Shown here in pieces: positions 50,437 through 63,230 of a DNA stretch of 64,000 bases (position 1 is its first letter; each line of letters begins with the position of its first letter). Made by a program: the position numbers and the translations under genes. The DNA is from Acridotheres tristis (taxonomy: Eukaryota > Chordata > Aves > Passeriformes > Sturnidae). The DNA lies in NCBI GenBank assembly GCA_037013685.1, contig CM072886.1:90198422-90262421 (forward strand). Direction: 5' to 3'. The notes under the pieces were generated by a model that searched no databases, was not told where the DNA came from, and was given only the letters and a program-made list of their open reading frames with translations.

Positions 50437-52387
50437 GGCAACCAGTTAAGTTCCTTTGGAAATGCCAAACCAATTGTTTATCTGATGCATGAAGCTGTAG
50501 GCAAGTATCCTAGTGATTTGCTTGCAATGTACGAGCTTTTGTTCATATTACACAGTGAAGACAAACAAAATCTGCAAACTTCTCAAGTTTGTTTACACTA
50601 TGATCCAATTGATTCACATATTATATTGAATAACCGTTTCTGCTGTGTTTAGTTGCTAACCATTTTTGACACCAAATAGTTTTCCCAATGGTTTTAGTAT
50701 TCAAGGCCAGGACGGGAGAGGAAAGTGTGAAATCTTGATGGGACTAGATAGGGGAGGTCCAGCTACACCCATGTGATTCCATCAAGCTCACCTCATATTC
50801 CTTGATGGGTTTGGTGCTCTGAATCTTTCTGGTGCCTCCAGTTACCAGGGTACATAACATACTCACTGTTCTTACTCTTCACTGTAATAGGCAGTGGAAA
50901 GTCAAATCCATAATATTATCTCTCCCACCCTCTCACAGGCAGGCAGGCTGTCTACAGAGAATTTTAAGCTGGAATTTCCTTAATGCTTTCGAATATTAAA
51001 AAAAGTACCATAAAATAATACAGTATTTTAACTACAAGAATGACTTCATGGTTATTTTGCTTTCACTGCAACCTGTGTGCATCCTCAGATCTTCCAAAAC
51101 CTTTCTAGGGATTCCACCAGAAGGTAGTTGGCATTGCTTCTCTGTGGTATGCACACCAGCCAATTCAAGCAGAAGACAATTTTGGCTGAGCGAACTATGA
51201 AGCAGTGATGTGTATTCCATTAAGTACTCTCATTCCAGCCGAATGTGGTTGCTTCAAATTAGGTCTGTACTGAAGATAACAAGGTTGGTTCAATTATTCA
51301 TTTGCACGAAACTTACCCCTGTTCTATTGTTTGAGAATCAATCACAAACATTCATCTGCAACATATAAATGAATATTGTTCCTGATATGTTGAACTGTTT
51401 GTTTGCTGCAGGTTGCTGTCTGATGGGTAGTTCCTGTAAAAACATGGGAGCCATCCATGATACATTTGCTCTGACTGCTGAGGAATCATTTCTAATCTGT
51501 TTTTTTATATGACTGTTCTAAAAATATTTTTAACCAGGATAAAGATTTTAATGGAGGAAAATACTAAATAATAAATGAAAAAGACTGTGGAAATAAGAAA
51601 TTACTCAGTTTGTGAACAAGTGCCTTCGTCCACTTAAGAAATTAAGTGTGAAATGTGTGAGTGCCACTTAGCAGCCCTCAGAAGAATAGATGGACACAAG
51701 AGATCCTGTAAGGGACCCTCTGGACTACAGCAAATATAGTTTGTTTCTCCCAACACCTGCACAGGCTGCATCACTGCTGCTGTTTTCATCCAAATCCTGC
51801 CAATGACTAATCAAAATCATCAGGGGGCACTCACAACAGTGAAACATTGGCTGTCTTGAGTAGTTGCAGTGTATTCATCTGGACAAAAATGTGAGTGTGG
51901 TGTAAATCCATTCTGCAGATACAGATTAGAAGATAATAATAGAAGCAAGGACTGACCAGTTATTAAAGCAGTTATAACAAGATGGATGTCTGGGCTGTGT
52001 CTGCTCAGACGATCCATGCAGAAATAAAGTAGCCTCATATTTGCACAAGGGATAATCTAGGAAGTGGTGACTCTGAGACATACTCAAATGTAAATGAATA
52101 AACAGGTGAATGTGAAGTTCTGTGGTCTCTGGCTAAGAGTGCCAGAGCATGCTCTGTAGAAAGCAGTGCTGTCAAATAGAAATAGAAGAAAGAAACTGCC
52201 ACTAAAATCCTATCTAGTCCTGTCATTAGGAAAGGGTTCAGAAGAGAGTAACAAGTCTGTAAAACCTATGTAAGTGTGATAGATGCAGTATGCTATTATG
52301 AAGAAGCTTAAAAGAAGAGTCATGCCAGAAACGAGCTGTTGAACACTAAAGAAAATGGCAGAAATGAGACTTCTATTTCTGGAAAGT

Positions 52388-52477
52388 AAATGTAGATAAA
52401 TCAAGCTAGAAATTATGTGCCTACTTCTTGCTAAATGTAGATAAATCAAGCTATAAATTACTTGCCTACTTCTTGGT
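52388..52477. repeat. 45-bp tandem duplication
   Basis: Two adjacent units of exactly 45 bases, 52388-52432 and 52433-52477, both starting aaatgtagataaatcaagct. They differ at four positions. The low divergence suggests a fairly recent local duplication compared with the decayed transposons around it. Confidence 0.92.
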
Positions 52478-53190
52478 GTGGTTAGTTGACCCCTGGAAAC
52501 TACTTACCTAGATGTGAACCTTGCTCCTGTCACTTGAAATCTGTAAGCCAATACTGGATATATTACAAAAGTTGTATTCTGTCTCAGTCAGGAGTTATGA
52601 GCTTGCAAGTGTTTTCAGGTGTTGGACCAAAGAGGTCAGCAATCAAGTAATACCAAAGACCCAGTTAAAAAGAAGAAAGTGTTTCAGAAAACTTACTTGG
52701 AAAGCACTCAAGTGGAAATATTAGTCATGGACTGGAGCAAACAGATTTATACAATGCTATATATAAAAGCAGAATAATTTTATGCACTGAACAGTAAGGA
52801 AGTTATCAATGCTGAAATTTTGAGCATTTTACCACAGTAAAAAATAATAACTGGCAGCTTGCCTGTAACAGAGGAATCTCATCTAAGCTTTTGTGCGGAA
52901 GCAAAGGGTCTCGTAGCACTTGCAGCTGAGTTGCAATGCATCTCCGGCATAAGCATCATTTGATAACCATTATGCTTTCTAATCACTTTCTAATTAAGCT
53001 GTGCTATTACAAATACGATGTGCAGCTGTACTTTATTTGTCATATTCTTCCTTGGACAAATTGGCTCCAACCTGTAGTCTAATTTTCATACTATGGGGCT
53101 GCCTGAAAAGTTCATTTTGTCAGACATGGCTGCTGAGTTGAAAACTTTATTCCTTCTGCAGTGTGTTACCTATGCCCATTTCCTTTGATA

Positions 53191-53586
53191 TTTCCCTCCT
53201 TTCTTTCTTTTCTTTCCTTTCCTTCCCTTCCCTTCCCTCCTTTGTCTTCCTTTCCTTCCCATTCCTCCTTCCTTCCTTCCTTCCTTCCTTCCTTCCTTCC
53301 TTCCTTCCTTCCTTCCTTCCTTCCTTCCTTCCTTCCTTCCTTCCTTCCTTCCTTCCTTCCTTCCTTCCTTCCTTCCTTCCTTCCTTCCTTCCTTCCTTCC
53401 TTCCTTCCTTCCTTCCTTCCTTCCTTCCTTCCTTCCTTCCTTCCTTCCTTCCTTCCTTCCTTCCTTCCTTCCTTCCTTCCTTCCTTCCTTCCTTCCTTCC
53501 TCCCTTCCTCCCTCCCCCTCCCTCCTTTCCTTCCTCCCTTCCTCTCTTCCTCTCTCCCTCTCTCCCTCTCTCCCTCCCTCTTCCTT
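53191..53586. repeat. TTCC tetranucleotide array, 59 pure copies, in a long pyrimidine tract
   Basis: Perfect period 4 from 53266 to 53501 (236 bases, 59 copies). It is flanked on the left by degenerate TTTC/TTCCC words and on the right by CCCT/CTCT-type words. The run 53262-53586 is 325 bases of C and T only. The graded flanks show how the array grew from and decays into other pyrimidine repeats. The two frames through it that read as Leu-Pro-Ser-Phe are artefacts. Confidence 0.97.
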
Positions 53587-56500
53587 GATCTCTCCAGCTA
53601 AACTAAAATAAATGTGGTCCAGACATCCAATGTAATTACGGCGTGGTTGTTTTTTTGTTTTTTGATCAGGTCAGTTGGAAGCAACCTTTGCTACACAGGC
53701 TTGAATTCCCAACTCTGGATTATCATGACTAAGGAATAAAAAGTAAAAGAGGATTTTGACAAAACCAAGCAATAGTAGCTTCTGGACAGAATATTTTATT
53801 CAACCATCTTACATCTGAATGACAATCACATTTTCAAATGTTTTGCTCATCTTCTCACCTAAAAATACAATGTATTCACATTGTTGGCTCTAATTGCATT
53901 TGTAAAACTCATTGACATCTTTCATGTTTTACACTGCTTACTTGTTTTATTTAGTGCAAAAAGAAATGCACTGAAGTGGACGCCGCATTATTAAAGCATA
54001 ATGTTTCACAGCGAGGTGTCTAGATTTCATAAAAAAAGCCTACAAAATCCCAAATGGGTACTATAAGTGAGATGGGGAAATCACTACTGTGTTGTAAATG
54101 AAGTTAATACCATTCTACTGACTTCACTATCAATGCTACAAGACTGCAGTACAAAATATCCTCCCAGGACTTTGGAGATTTTGCAAAATTTTTATGTTCA
54201 GGTTTCTAAAGAGCAATTGTATGTATGTTTCTGCACCACCCATTACCCAAAAGGAAGGAAAAAAAGAGAAAGCATAGTTAGTTTTGTTCACTACTAGTCT
54301 TGGTTACTACTCTATTATTTTTGGGTTTATGTAACTAATGTTGCATAATGCGTGCGACAATTATTATAATATTTCCATTGTAGGTTTCTAAAGAAATGAA
54401 GACATTTAGAATGTCTATTAACTACCAAGATAATGTTTTATCATCCCCTTATTTAGTGATAAAGCCAATACAGAATTGAAAAGATGAATCTTCATATTCT
54501 CACGCTATACAAGCAACATTAATTAATTCAACATGACAAGCTTTGTGAAGTATCTGGGTAAGTCAATCTAGTATCATTTAGTTCATGAAGCCCAAAATAT
54601 AGACTGACAAAGCACAAGTATGAAATGCATTTCAATCAGTTTAATCAAATAGAGTCAATGTAAAGAAAAGGGGCATTGTCAAGATGTGTCAGTGAACATT
54701 TGACCTGCCTTGCAGTTAATATTGTTTTTGTGCAAATTTCTCTTGGGGGGATACCCTCTCTGCTCTGCACTTCAGTTCTGAAACCTGAAAATTTTATTTT
54801 TGATCTGGTGAGTGGAAATCTTTAGTAGGAATGATATAGGAAAGACATCACTTGCAAATCATTATTCACACACAATCTGAACTTGTGAAATCAGACCCTT
54901 TAAAGAAACTAGGCTATTCAGTCTGACTTTGACTTGATTGTGGGAAATTCTGCTTTTTCTGAATGATCTTTTCTGTCTGGTTTGTGAGATGTCAAAGATG
55001 AAATCATAGAGTACCAAATTCAAAGTCTGCTGAAGAGTTTAGTTTGTTCTGTTCTCTAAGGCTTGCACAGGGAAAAGATGAGGGTGCAAAGTGAACCTAT
55101 ACCAGACCCAAGTGGCCACAGAGCTTGACAAGCTGTGGCTTTTAAGAGCAGTGGAAGGGGCTTGCCACAGATGGCTTCAGTGAGACTTCAAGAGGGATTC
55201 CCTGGTAAAATAATTCAGGATTTCTTCCAGGAGAGAGAACTCAAAGCTGCCTTACTTCTCTGCATCCCAAATCTCTCCTTATCACTTTCTATGATCCCAG
55301 AGAAAAACAAAGGTGAATGTAGGTCTGTATTTATTTATGAAAATTTCTTCACTGATTTATTTTCACAGTGCTTGATCTAACGCTATAGTTTCTGATCATG
55401 ATTAATATGCAGAATAATTTAATGGTCAAATCATGGCACAAACGGATTCTATTTTGTCTGTAAATCTATTCCTCTGCCAGGGAATAATGCAGTTGTTTTA
55501 AGGTTTTTTAAATCTCTCTGTTACTTTCTCTGAAAACTATAGATTAGGCAGGATTTAAATTCACTGACTGAAGACACACATGTATGCTCAGCAGAAACCA
55601 AAAAAGTAGCTGTTAACATTTTTTTCAAGAGAAGAGAAAGCTATGGGTGTGACCAAGATTTGGAGAACAATTTCAAAAGTCCATTTCCCACAACAATATG
55701 TATTTGATAGTCTTGTTTCATTTCCTGGACCTCCAGCTTTTGCTGCCTTAAAAAAATCATCACTGTCTAGCTGCTGTGGTGACCTTAGACACCTGAATTA
55801 AGTTTGCCAGGATAAGGAAAGATCTGCAAGGTAAGTCTCTGATGAATGCCTGAGCAAACTTCTCTATCCATCCCTTTGAAGTGTTGAGCGTTACTCCCCA
55901 GGAATGGATGCTGACTCATCAGCGCTAAGTTTCATACTGCTCCTTAGAGACAAGAGAAAACCCACAAATTCTGTGAATTTCATCCCTTCTGATGATTGCC
56001 ATTTGTACCCCCTCCCCTGATTCCTGGCTCCTTCCCCTCCCCAGACATCGATGGAGCCATTCCTAGAGCACACCAGAGCCTTTGGATGTACTGAGAGCAT
56101 GCCCAGAGCACTGTCAAGCTCCGGAATCCCAGTGGACCACGTCATACTTCCAATATGTGCACATCCTGATCTGAGCAGGGACCATTGTAGTGATTCATCA
56201 GCAGGGCAGGTTTTTGAAGCAATGCTCCAAAGATCAGGACCACACATTTTTCTCAACCTGTTGTTGGGTGAGCCATGAGATGCTCACAAATCTGGAGAGA
56301 TCTCCATATAATTCTGTGTTTCTCCTGGGCCTCTTGGAACCTCAGTACTATGTGGAAGTGTTGTAAGTTCTTTTACGTGATTTTTCGAATGCTTCCTTCT
56401 TCAAACTTTGATGGAATGAGTTTAGAGCTACGTGGAAAGAATGATTAATTGCAGTTTAATGAATCACAGGAAAGGTTGATGGTTCCAGCTCTGGAGATGC

Positions 56501-57323
56501 ACCTGTATCAGTCTTATTTATTTGAAGTGGTTTACCCTGTAGTTTTACAGCCAATGAACTAGAATAACCAAAATGGTCTGAAGTGTCTTATTTTGATATT
56601 TGCAGAATTTTCACCCCAATATTTTATATCAACCTTCTGTTTTTCATGAATATGTGCTGCTTAGTCCTTGACTAAAACATTTAACAATGTGAGAGTGGAG
56701 TATTTTGCTGCTACAGACTTAGACCTTCTGAAGAGCCTAATCAAAACCAGATTTTTTTCCTTTAATTGGAAAAGAAATGAGTGTTTTGCACTGCACACTA
56801 GCTAGTTAGTGCTATCATAAGCAACCCCCTATTAATCACGTACCATTTTTTGCAGCTGTGTACAGTAACTGACCTTCCTAGATACACTATAACTGAAGCA
56901 ATTAAGGATCTTTTGTATTTTTTATGTAATTACCACTTCTGAGCTAGGTTGCTAAATACTTGGGACATTTGGGGTTATAATTTCAAGGTCATTATATTTT
57001 TGTTCATCTCATTTCCTAGGAAACCTCTTTGCAGACTTGCCTAAAGCATCCCAGATATTGTACATTAAAGTATGGCAAATTAATTCAATCCTACCTCCTT
57101 CCACTCAGTAGGTGCATGTCCATTTTTCCAGTGTCTAATACACAGTATATTTTAAAATTGTAAACTATTGCATGTTATAATGATGCAAACAATGGAGAGA
57201 CCAAATAAGCTAAAGGAGCTAACACATTTATCTCTACATTCTGCCATCTGTTTGAAACTGCTGATGTAATTCCAGTTTTAAATTACATTAGATCCTGCCT
57301 TCTGGACCCTTTTCCCTATTTAC

Positions 57324-57336
57324 TTTTTTTTTTTTT
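57324..57336. repeat. Poly-T run
   Basis: Thirteen T followed by a T-rich stretch. A simple homopolymer, no attached retroposon recognised. Confidence 0.8.
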
Positions 57337-58922
57337 AATTTTTTATTTAAGCCTTTAGCAGTGCCTTCAGGTTGTTGACTACTTAATAAGAAACTGTGTC
57401 TTTGACTGTTTTCAGTCTAGACTTAAATTTAGGTTTCCTGGACAAAGAGGTACAGTGAAATAATAGCTTTATTTCCAGAAGATGAAATTATTCTCTGTGT
57501 ACTATTTGATGGGATCTGTTTTCAGCAATAGTGCTAGCAACCAGCAGATTTGTTTATACTGAAGAAACAGCAGAGATTAAGGTTTGTGTTCTTGCATATT
57601 CTATTGTCTAATAATGGAATTTCCAGTTTCATCTCTGTGTTTATGCTTCAGAATTAGCTTAATTTCTTCTATGTAACCTCTTCCCCTTATTTTATTGGCT
57701 TAATTAACAAACTTGTATTTATTTTTCTTAGCACTTCCTATGCCTTTTCAGTCCACAGTGGCAATTCTCCATTCTCTCTTCTTCTGGCATCTTGTGGCTC
57801 AAATCACTTACTTGCCTGGATCTGATGCTAATGTTGATATTTTAAGGATTCGCTTCCAAGCATGTTGGTCAGGGTCTGTCTTCAGCCTATCTATCAAATA
57901 TATAGACTGATTTTTGCACCATTGTTTTAATGTCTTGAAAATTCAGATTTCAAAACATTAGTATCACAGAAATTAAATCCATGTATTCTGGTTTACATTT
58001 TTCTTTTATTTTTACTTTGTTTATATTCATTATATACCCACAGAATAGTCTGCATATGAGGACTTGGGCCAAAAGCTGGACTCCTATGCTAAAAAGTTTT
58101 CAGACTCCTCATTTGAATTTATTTTAAAAAGAGATATTGCATAATTTAAAATAAAGAAAAAATGTATTTCAAGTTACATTTTACTCATCATAGCAAATAA
58201 ATTTTTCATAAATATATTTTCAAAAGTCATAACATTTTAAAAAATTGTACAAATTTTAAGATGATTGGAACAACTTTATCCATTCAGAATTTCCAAACCA
58301 GTCCAGGCAAAAGTCTGAAGAAACTGTTGAAATAGATTGGTTAAATTCTGATAATTTTCTTGAAAGTTCAGATTGTTAATGAAAATTACTTTCTTCACAA
58401 TATTTGCCTAGATTCAATTTAGAAAATTCTTTAAAATTTCAATGAAACCCCACTTAGCTAAGCCTTTTTTTTTTATTTGCTTGCTTTGGAAGGGAAACAG
58501 ACACTGGGTTCATTTTGAATTTTAACAGGTAATTTTATCTTTCACTACCTGACTTAAAATGTAGAAAATTTGATATTAATAAAATCTAGAAAATTTTAAT
58601 CAATATGAAATGCTACTCCTCTTACACAGTGGTATCTAGGAGCTGTGACTGTTGTCTTATGAGTCTTAAATTTTCTCATTGAGCCAGCTTCCAGAATGGT
58701 AGCAATTTTAGTGTGTCGGTCACTGATCCATGCAAGTTTCTTGACCAAAGTTTCAAAATTCCTAAAGCACTGCTACCTATAAAAACATACACAATCAGTC
58801 ACTATGACTTGAACTATGATAATGCTCAATGAAAAGGAAAGTTTGGTGATTGAATTACAACAAACTTAGTATAGACTTTCTACATTTCCTCTCCAGACAC
58901 TGAAGCCAATGGTTAAACTAAA

Positions 58923-58985
58923 GTGATGGCCAGCTATTGAAAATTTGGATGACTCTCTTGATTCTTTGTCTAGGCTGGCCATCAC
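58923..58985. repeat. Inverted repeat, 12-bp perfect arms, 39-base loop
   Basis: The arm gtgatggccagc at 58923-58934 returns as its exact reverse complement gctggccatcac at 58974-58985. The arms are GC-rich in an AT-rich setting, so the hairpin would be comparatively stable. The loop is AT-rich and shows no continued pairing, so it does not look like a microRNA precursor. Confidence 0.9.
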
Positions 58986-59298
58986 CAGTGCTCAAAATCT
59001 GAAGCAGGAAGGTGAAATATTCCCTCTCACTCCAGCATTGCTAACTTGGGCTGGATGGATATGGAAAAAGTTAGCAGCTTCCCATCAATTGTTGAGGATT
59101 AAGTCAAGCATTAAAGTGTTCAATTCTGGATTTTCAGAGGTTAGTATAAAACCATGTAAACCATAAATCATATTTTCATATAAGATTATGTTCTATGATG
59201 ATTCATCTTGCTATGAAAAATAAGTGCATAAAAGTTAAATCAGTGATGTCCAGGTATTGTAAAACAAATATATGTTTTAAATAGACCTGAAGCTGATT

Positions 59299-59832
59299 TC
59301 TATGAATCATGGGATGGCTTGGGTTGGAAGCGACTTTAAAGATTATGGAGTTACAAATCAGGATCCCCGAGCAGGGATGTTCAGGCCTTGGACACTTGCA
59401 GGGTTGGGGCATCCACAATTTCTTTGGACAAGCTGTTCCAGTGCCTCACCACCCTATGAGCAAAGAATTTCTTCCTAACACCTAGTGGAAATATCTCCTC
59501 TTTTAGTTTAAAAACTGTTTCTCTTGCCCTATTACTACCTGCTTACCTAAAAAGTTACTCTCCCTCTTTTTTTAAAGTACTGCCAGGCACCAGTAAGGTC
59601 TCCCTGGAGCCTTCTCTTCTCCAGGCTGAACAACCCCAATTCTCATCCTGTCTTCACAGGACAGGTGCTCCAGCCCTGGGATCCTCTTTGTTCCCCTCCT
59701 CTGGGACTGCTCCAACAGGTCCACATCTTTCCTGGGATGAGGACCTCAGAGGTGGATGCAGGACTCCAGGCAGGGTCTCAGAAGGGCAGAGTAGAGGGTC
59801 AGGATCATCTCCCTTGACCTGCTGTCCAAATA
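59299..59832 (-). mobile_element. CR1 LINE, 3' end fragment of about 530 bp
   Basis: A CR1 element in minus orientation. On the plus strand it opens with the inverted 3' end (tctatgaatcatgggatggc and ttgggttggaag), then gctgttccagtgcctcacca (59431-59450), agaatttcttcctaacacct, ggtctccctggagccttctc (59597-59616), ttctccaggctgaacaaccc, and ctccagccctgggatcctct, and ends in ctcccttgacctgctg (59809-59824). It covers the 3' UTR and the C-terminal ORF2 codons. The copy is fairly well preserved but the frame is broken. Confidence 0.95.
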
Positions 59833-61844
59833 CTGCCAGTTAAAATCTGTTATGGGGGTTATCATCAGCTTTTCATAGACACAGAGAGTGGCACACATCA
59901 GAGGAGGGAGTGTTGATTTTCTGCTTACAAAAATACTGCTAACTTATGGAGTCTGAGCAGTGTTTCCCAGAGAATTGACTCCACCCTAGCCTACAAAGAA
60001 AAAATAATAGAAGTCACATTATTTCTTCAAATACTCATGATTCCGAATGTTTGGTAACCAGCTGCCTGTCGTGGTAATGCTCCTTCTTCTGCACAGAATT
60101 TGTATTCTAGACCTATATGAAATTAGTATACAAAATGAACTGAGTGAGTGATTTGTTGGAAGAAGTTTTTGTTGTGAAAATGTAATGAATATTTCATGGT
60201 TCAAATTCAAAACAACTATAAAATATCAAGTTTTGCTCTGATGCATAAAAACAATTCATCATAACTGTTAAATACAAACCATATTCACTCATGGTATGAA
60301 CCATAAATATGACAAGAGGTCCCAGAAAGTTGTAGTTATGGTTAAGAAGATGTCTGCAGTGAATACAGTAAAATTCCTCCCAAATGTTTTAAATAATGCT
60401 GTCTTTCCTGATGATAGATTACATTTCATCAGCATCAAGATTTACAAATCAGCCAGGGTCACCAAAACTCAAAATTTTTTCACTGCATCCCTAAAACAAT
60501 GTTGTCCTCGCTTTCCTCCCAAAATCTGTCCCAAACCAGGACAAATACAACATTCAAATATATTAAAAAAATGACTTTAAAAGTCAAAGAATATGTCCTG
60601 CCAAGTCCTGTGCCAGTTTATTTGCAAGAACCTCTGAACATTTTACCCCATGTGCACACCAGGCCTTTCAACACAGTTCCTGGTCTTACAGAGATACTTT
60701 TGTAGAGACAGATCTCATGGAAGCCAAAGGAACTGTTAGTAAACTGAAATAGAACACTAATGTCATGGACTGTACTTCCCTAAAATAAAATAAAAAAGTA
60801 AAATATATGTTGTTCTTGAGATCTATGCTCTTGAAAAAATATCTGATACTTCTTTAGCACAGTAGTGCATGAGTCCATATGATAGCAAGACTGATTTTTA
60901 AACTGAATGAATAAATTTTATTTGAGTTAATAATTTATTTAGTGATACTGACATCTTACATTTTCCTGCAGCTTTTTCCTTAGTATTGATTTATAAAACT
61001 GCATTTATTGAACGGAGGCATCTGCAGCAGCTGGATGGATGGTGGCCTGCCATAGGCTCTGTAGAACAGTGCTACAATCCATGTTGTTTTACAGAAAAGT
61101 CTCTGACTGTGGCATCCTCTCTTGTAAGGACCGAGCTGCCTGATTTGAACATAGAGACAGTGTAAAACTTTGGACAAAGAGCAGAAACACTGTGGCTGCT
61201 GTAGAGGTTCAGAGATGTAATGGAAGTGAGGCATATAGGGAGGACGAGTCTTTCATGCAGCCAAGATTCTAGCCTAAAACTTCAACCAGAAACCTTCAAA
61301 AAAATCAGCAGACTATGAAGCATTAGCATGAAACATTGTCCATATTACCGAATGAATATACTAATTTTCAAAATGCATATGCCTGAATGTATTTACTTCA
61401 TAAGCAAGCTTTCAAAAACTCTCTGTGTATACAGCTTGATTCCAGCATTAATACAATTTGCAATGAGCTAGCTAATGAGCTTCTGGTTTTGAACAACTTG
61501 ACTCTATTTATGAAAGATCAGACCCACTGAGAATCACATTATTCTTTTTTTATAAAGTATTTGTATCTAGCTACTGTAAGGTTGCAAAATACTGCAGAAC
61601 AGTCAGATTCAGAGATTATTTAATCAGTTATAAAATGTCATTGTAAGCAGCATAGCAGTACTTCCTAAATCCTTCGATGCATGGTTGGCTTATTTCATTA
61701 GAATCTGTGCTGGCTGTTCTCCAAAGATGCAGAACTAATGCTATCTGCAATTATCGGATTTTGTTAAGCACAGAGTATTCGACAGTTATAGTGTTAATGA
61801 ATGAAGAATAGCTAAGCAAGCCTCTAATCCATTGCTCATTGTTT

Positions 61845-61857
61845 AAAAAAAAAAAAA
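61845..61857. repeat. Poly-A run
   Basis: Thirteen consecutive A following gttt. A simple homopolymer inside an otherwise complex segment. Confidence 0.8.
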
Positions 61858-62391
61858 TTAGAGCCCAGCCCTATCATACTCAGTTATAATATGACTCAAA
61901 TCAGCAGATTAAGTAGCTCTGCACCTTTTCTCCCTGTGAGGCAAATGTAATGCATTGCTCGCTATTTTGCAAATCAGAGGCTTTTTACTCCCTGAGAAAA
62001 AATTCTTTACTGAGAAATAGGTAAGATGTAAAGTTTTCTAACAAGTAGGGGTACGATATCTACCTATCATGGCCATATTCTTGCCTGCTGTAAAAATAAT
62101 CTCTTGATAGGAAAAGGAGAAAATAATCTAGTCTGTCACTAGAAATATCAGTGCCTTTTAATTAGTCCTCAGCAATTGTAAGTTATCATGGCATGTATTA
62201 CACTGTGTTGATAAAGCTCTGAGGGGAAAAGACTGCAGCTAATAACTAGCTCTGAGGTCAGAATGGCAGCATTTTCTGTGAAGCTTCGGGATGTTGACAC
62301 TTTCCAAGAGTGATGAAGATGTGGGTCCCCTGGCAGAGAAAAAGGTGAGCTTGTGTGTAACTGGATCATGGCAAAGAACTTAAACTTTGCA

Positions 62392-62440
62392 TTTGTAATT
62401 GCATAATATTTGTAATTGCCTAATATTTTTAATTGTATTT
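62392..62440. repeat. 17-bp AT-rich tandem repeat, about three copies
   Basis: Units tttgtaattgcataata (62392-62408) and tttgtaattgcctaata (62409-62425) differ at one base. A third, more diverged and partial copy follows to about 62440. A local duplication in AT-rich DNA. Confidence 0.88.
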
Positions 62441-63230
62441 TTTGTAAATGTACACATTTTATATTATGAAATTTAAAATAAAAATATTAGTAATTCAAAT
62501 ACTTTCCTTAAGAAAAAGAGCTGAAAAATTTCTATTTTAAAGCATATAGCTACTAAAAAAAATTAAAATTGTTTTGAGAAACAAAAGCTCCACGTGGCAT
62601 TTTTTTTACAATGTGTCTTAACCAGACAATACTACTATTGATCAATCAAATTTAAAATGTTTTTATGTTTCAAATTACATCACCATCATTAATTCTGATA
62701 GTGACAGCTAAGTTTGGCTTTCTAATGAAGTAGTCTGGTGATAAAACACAATGGAAAAACAATGTATGTATCCTGAATATGTCCTTTTCCTGTATCTGCA
62801 CTCCATCAGTCCCAATTACTCTGCTCTTTTTCCACTGTCTGATTAACAGGAGCAGCAGAGAATGATATCAAAAGTGAACAGTTTGGTTACTTTTCCCCTG
62901 CAGTGTCTTGGTCTCCATCCTGCTGTTATCTGCCAACTGAAAACATTTTGCTAAAATGGGAAAATGGCTGTAGAAACCTACAAGGCAGGACACAGGTATG
63001 GCCATTAAGAGCTGTTGCTGGTTGTCATGGATGAGAAAAAAAATCCTTTTGTCTCAGATTTCCATCGGCAGCAGACTTTGGACAGCCAAAGCGGTCCTGC
63101 ATAGGCACTAAAACACTTGTCATGGAGATACATATTAGCAGGGCCTCCCTAATATTCCCAATATTCCTAATGTCCCTAGCACACCCGTCAGCCCCTGCCT
63201 GAGCTCCCACCCCACAGTGCCCAGGTAGGG

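Larger units (their letters stand above)
47191..53190. other. Mostly unique AT-rich noncoding DNA
   Basis: Six kilobases without a supportable gene. 47.2-47.4 kb is pyrimidine-rich on the plus strand and gives Ser/Phe/Leu-rich open frames of up to 159 codons, which are compositional. Separate entries cover overlapping minus-strand open segments (49829-50436), a 45-bp tandem duplication (52388-52477) and a possible conserved element (52860-53045). A run of twelve A lies near 49647 and a short CA repeat near 48617. Confidence 0.5.
53587..59298. other. Unique AT-rich noncoding DNA, no gene seen
   Basis: No gene or recognisable transposon in 5.7 kb. The patch 55870-56280 is less AT-rich and open on the minus strand for 121 codons (55891-56256), without any domain. 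A poly-T run lies at 57324-57336. An inverted repeat at 58923-58985 is listed separately. Confidence 0.5.
59833..63230. other. Unique AT-rich noncoding DNA, possible conserved element
   Basis: No gene is supported. The frames at 60296-60574 (92 codons) and 60499-60705 overlap in different registers and have no domain. The part 61560-61990 is complex, non-repetitive and rich in TAAT and related homeodomain-type words, as conserved noncoding elements often are (inference only). A 17-bp AT-rich tandem lies at 62392-62440 and an A run at 61845-61857. Confidence 0.5.

Noticed and set aside
42171..53586. Regularly spaced repeats as a CRISPR array
   Set aside because: The repeats are contiguous microsatellites without spacers, in vertebrate-type DNA.
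53161..53601. Open frames of 146 and 141 codons through the second TTCC array
   Set aside because: Same reason: stop-free microsatellite translation in two frames of one strand.
55891..56256. 121-codon minus frame in a less AT-rich patch
   Set aside because: No domain and an overlapping plus-strand frame. It may be an old unclassified repeat, but that could not be supported.
58923..58985. microRNA precursor
   Set aside because: Only 12 bp pair, followed by an unpaired 39-base loop. A precursor needs a much longer stem.
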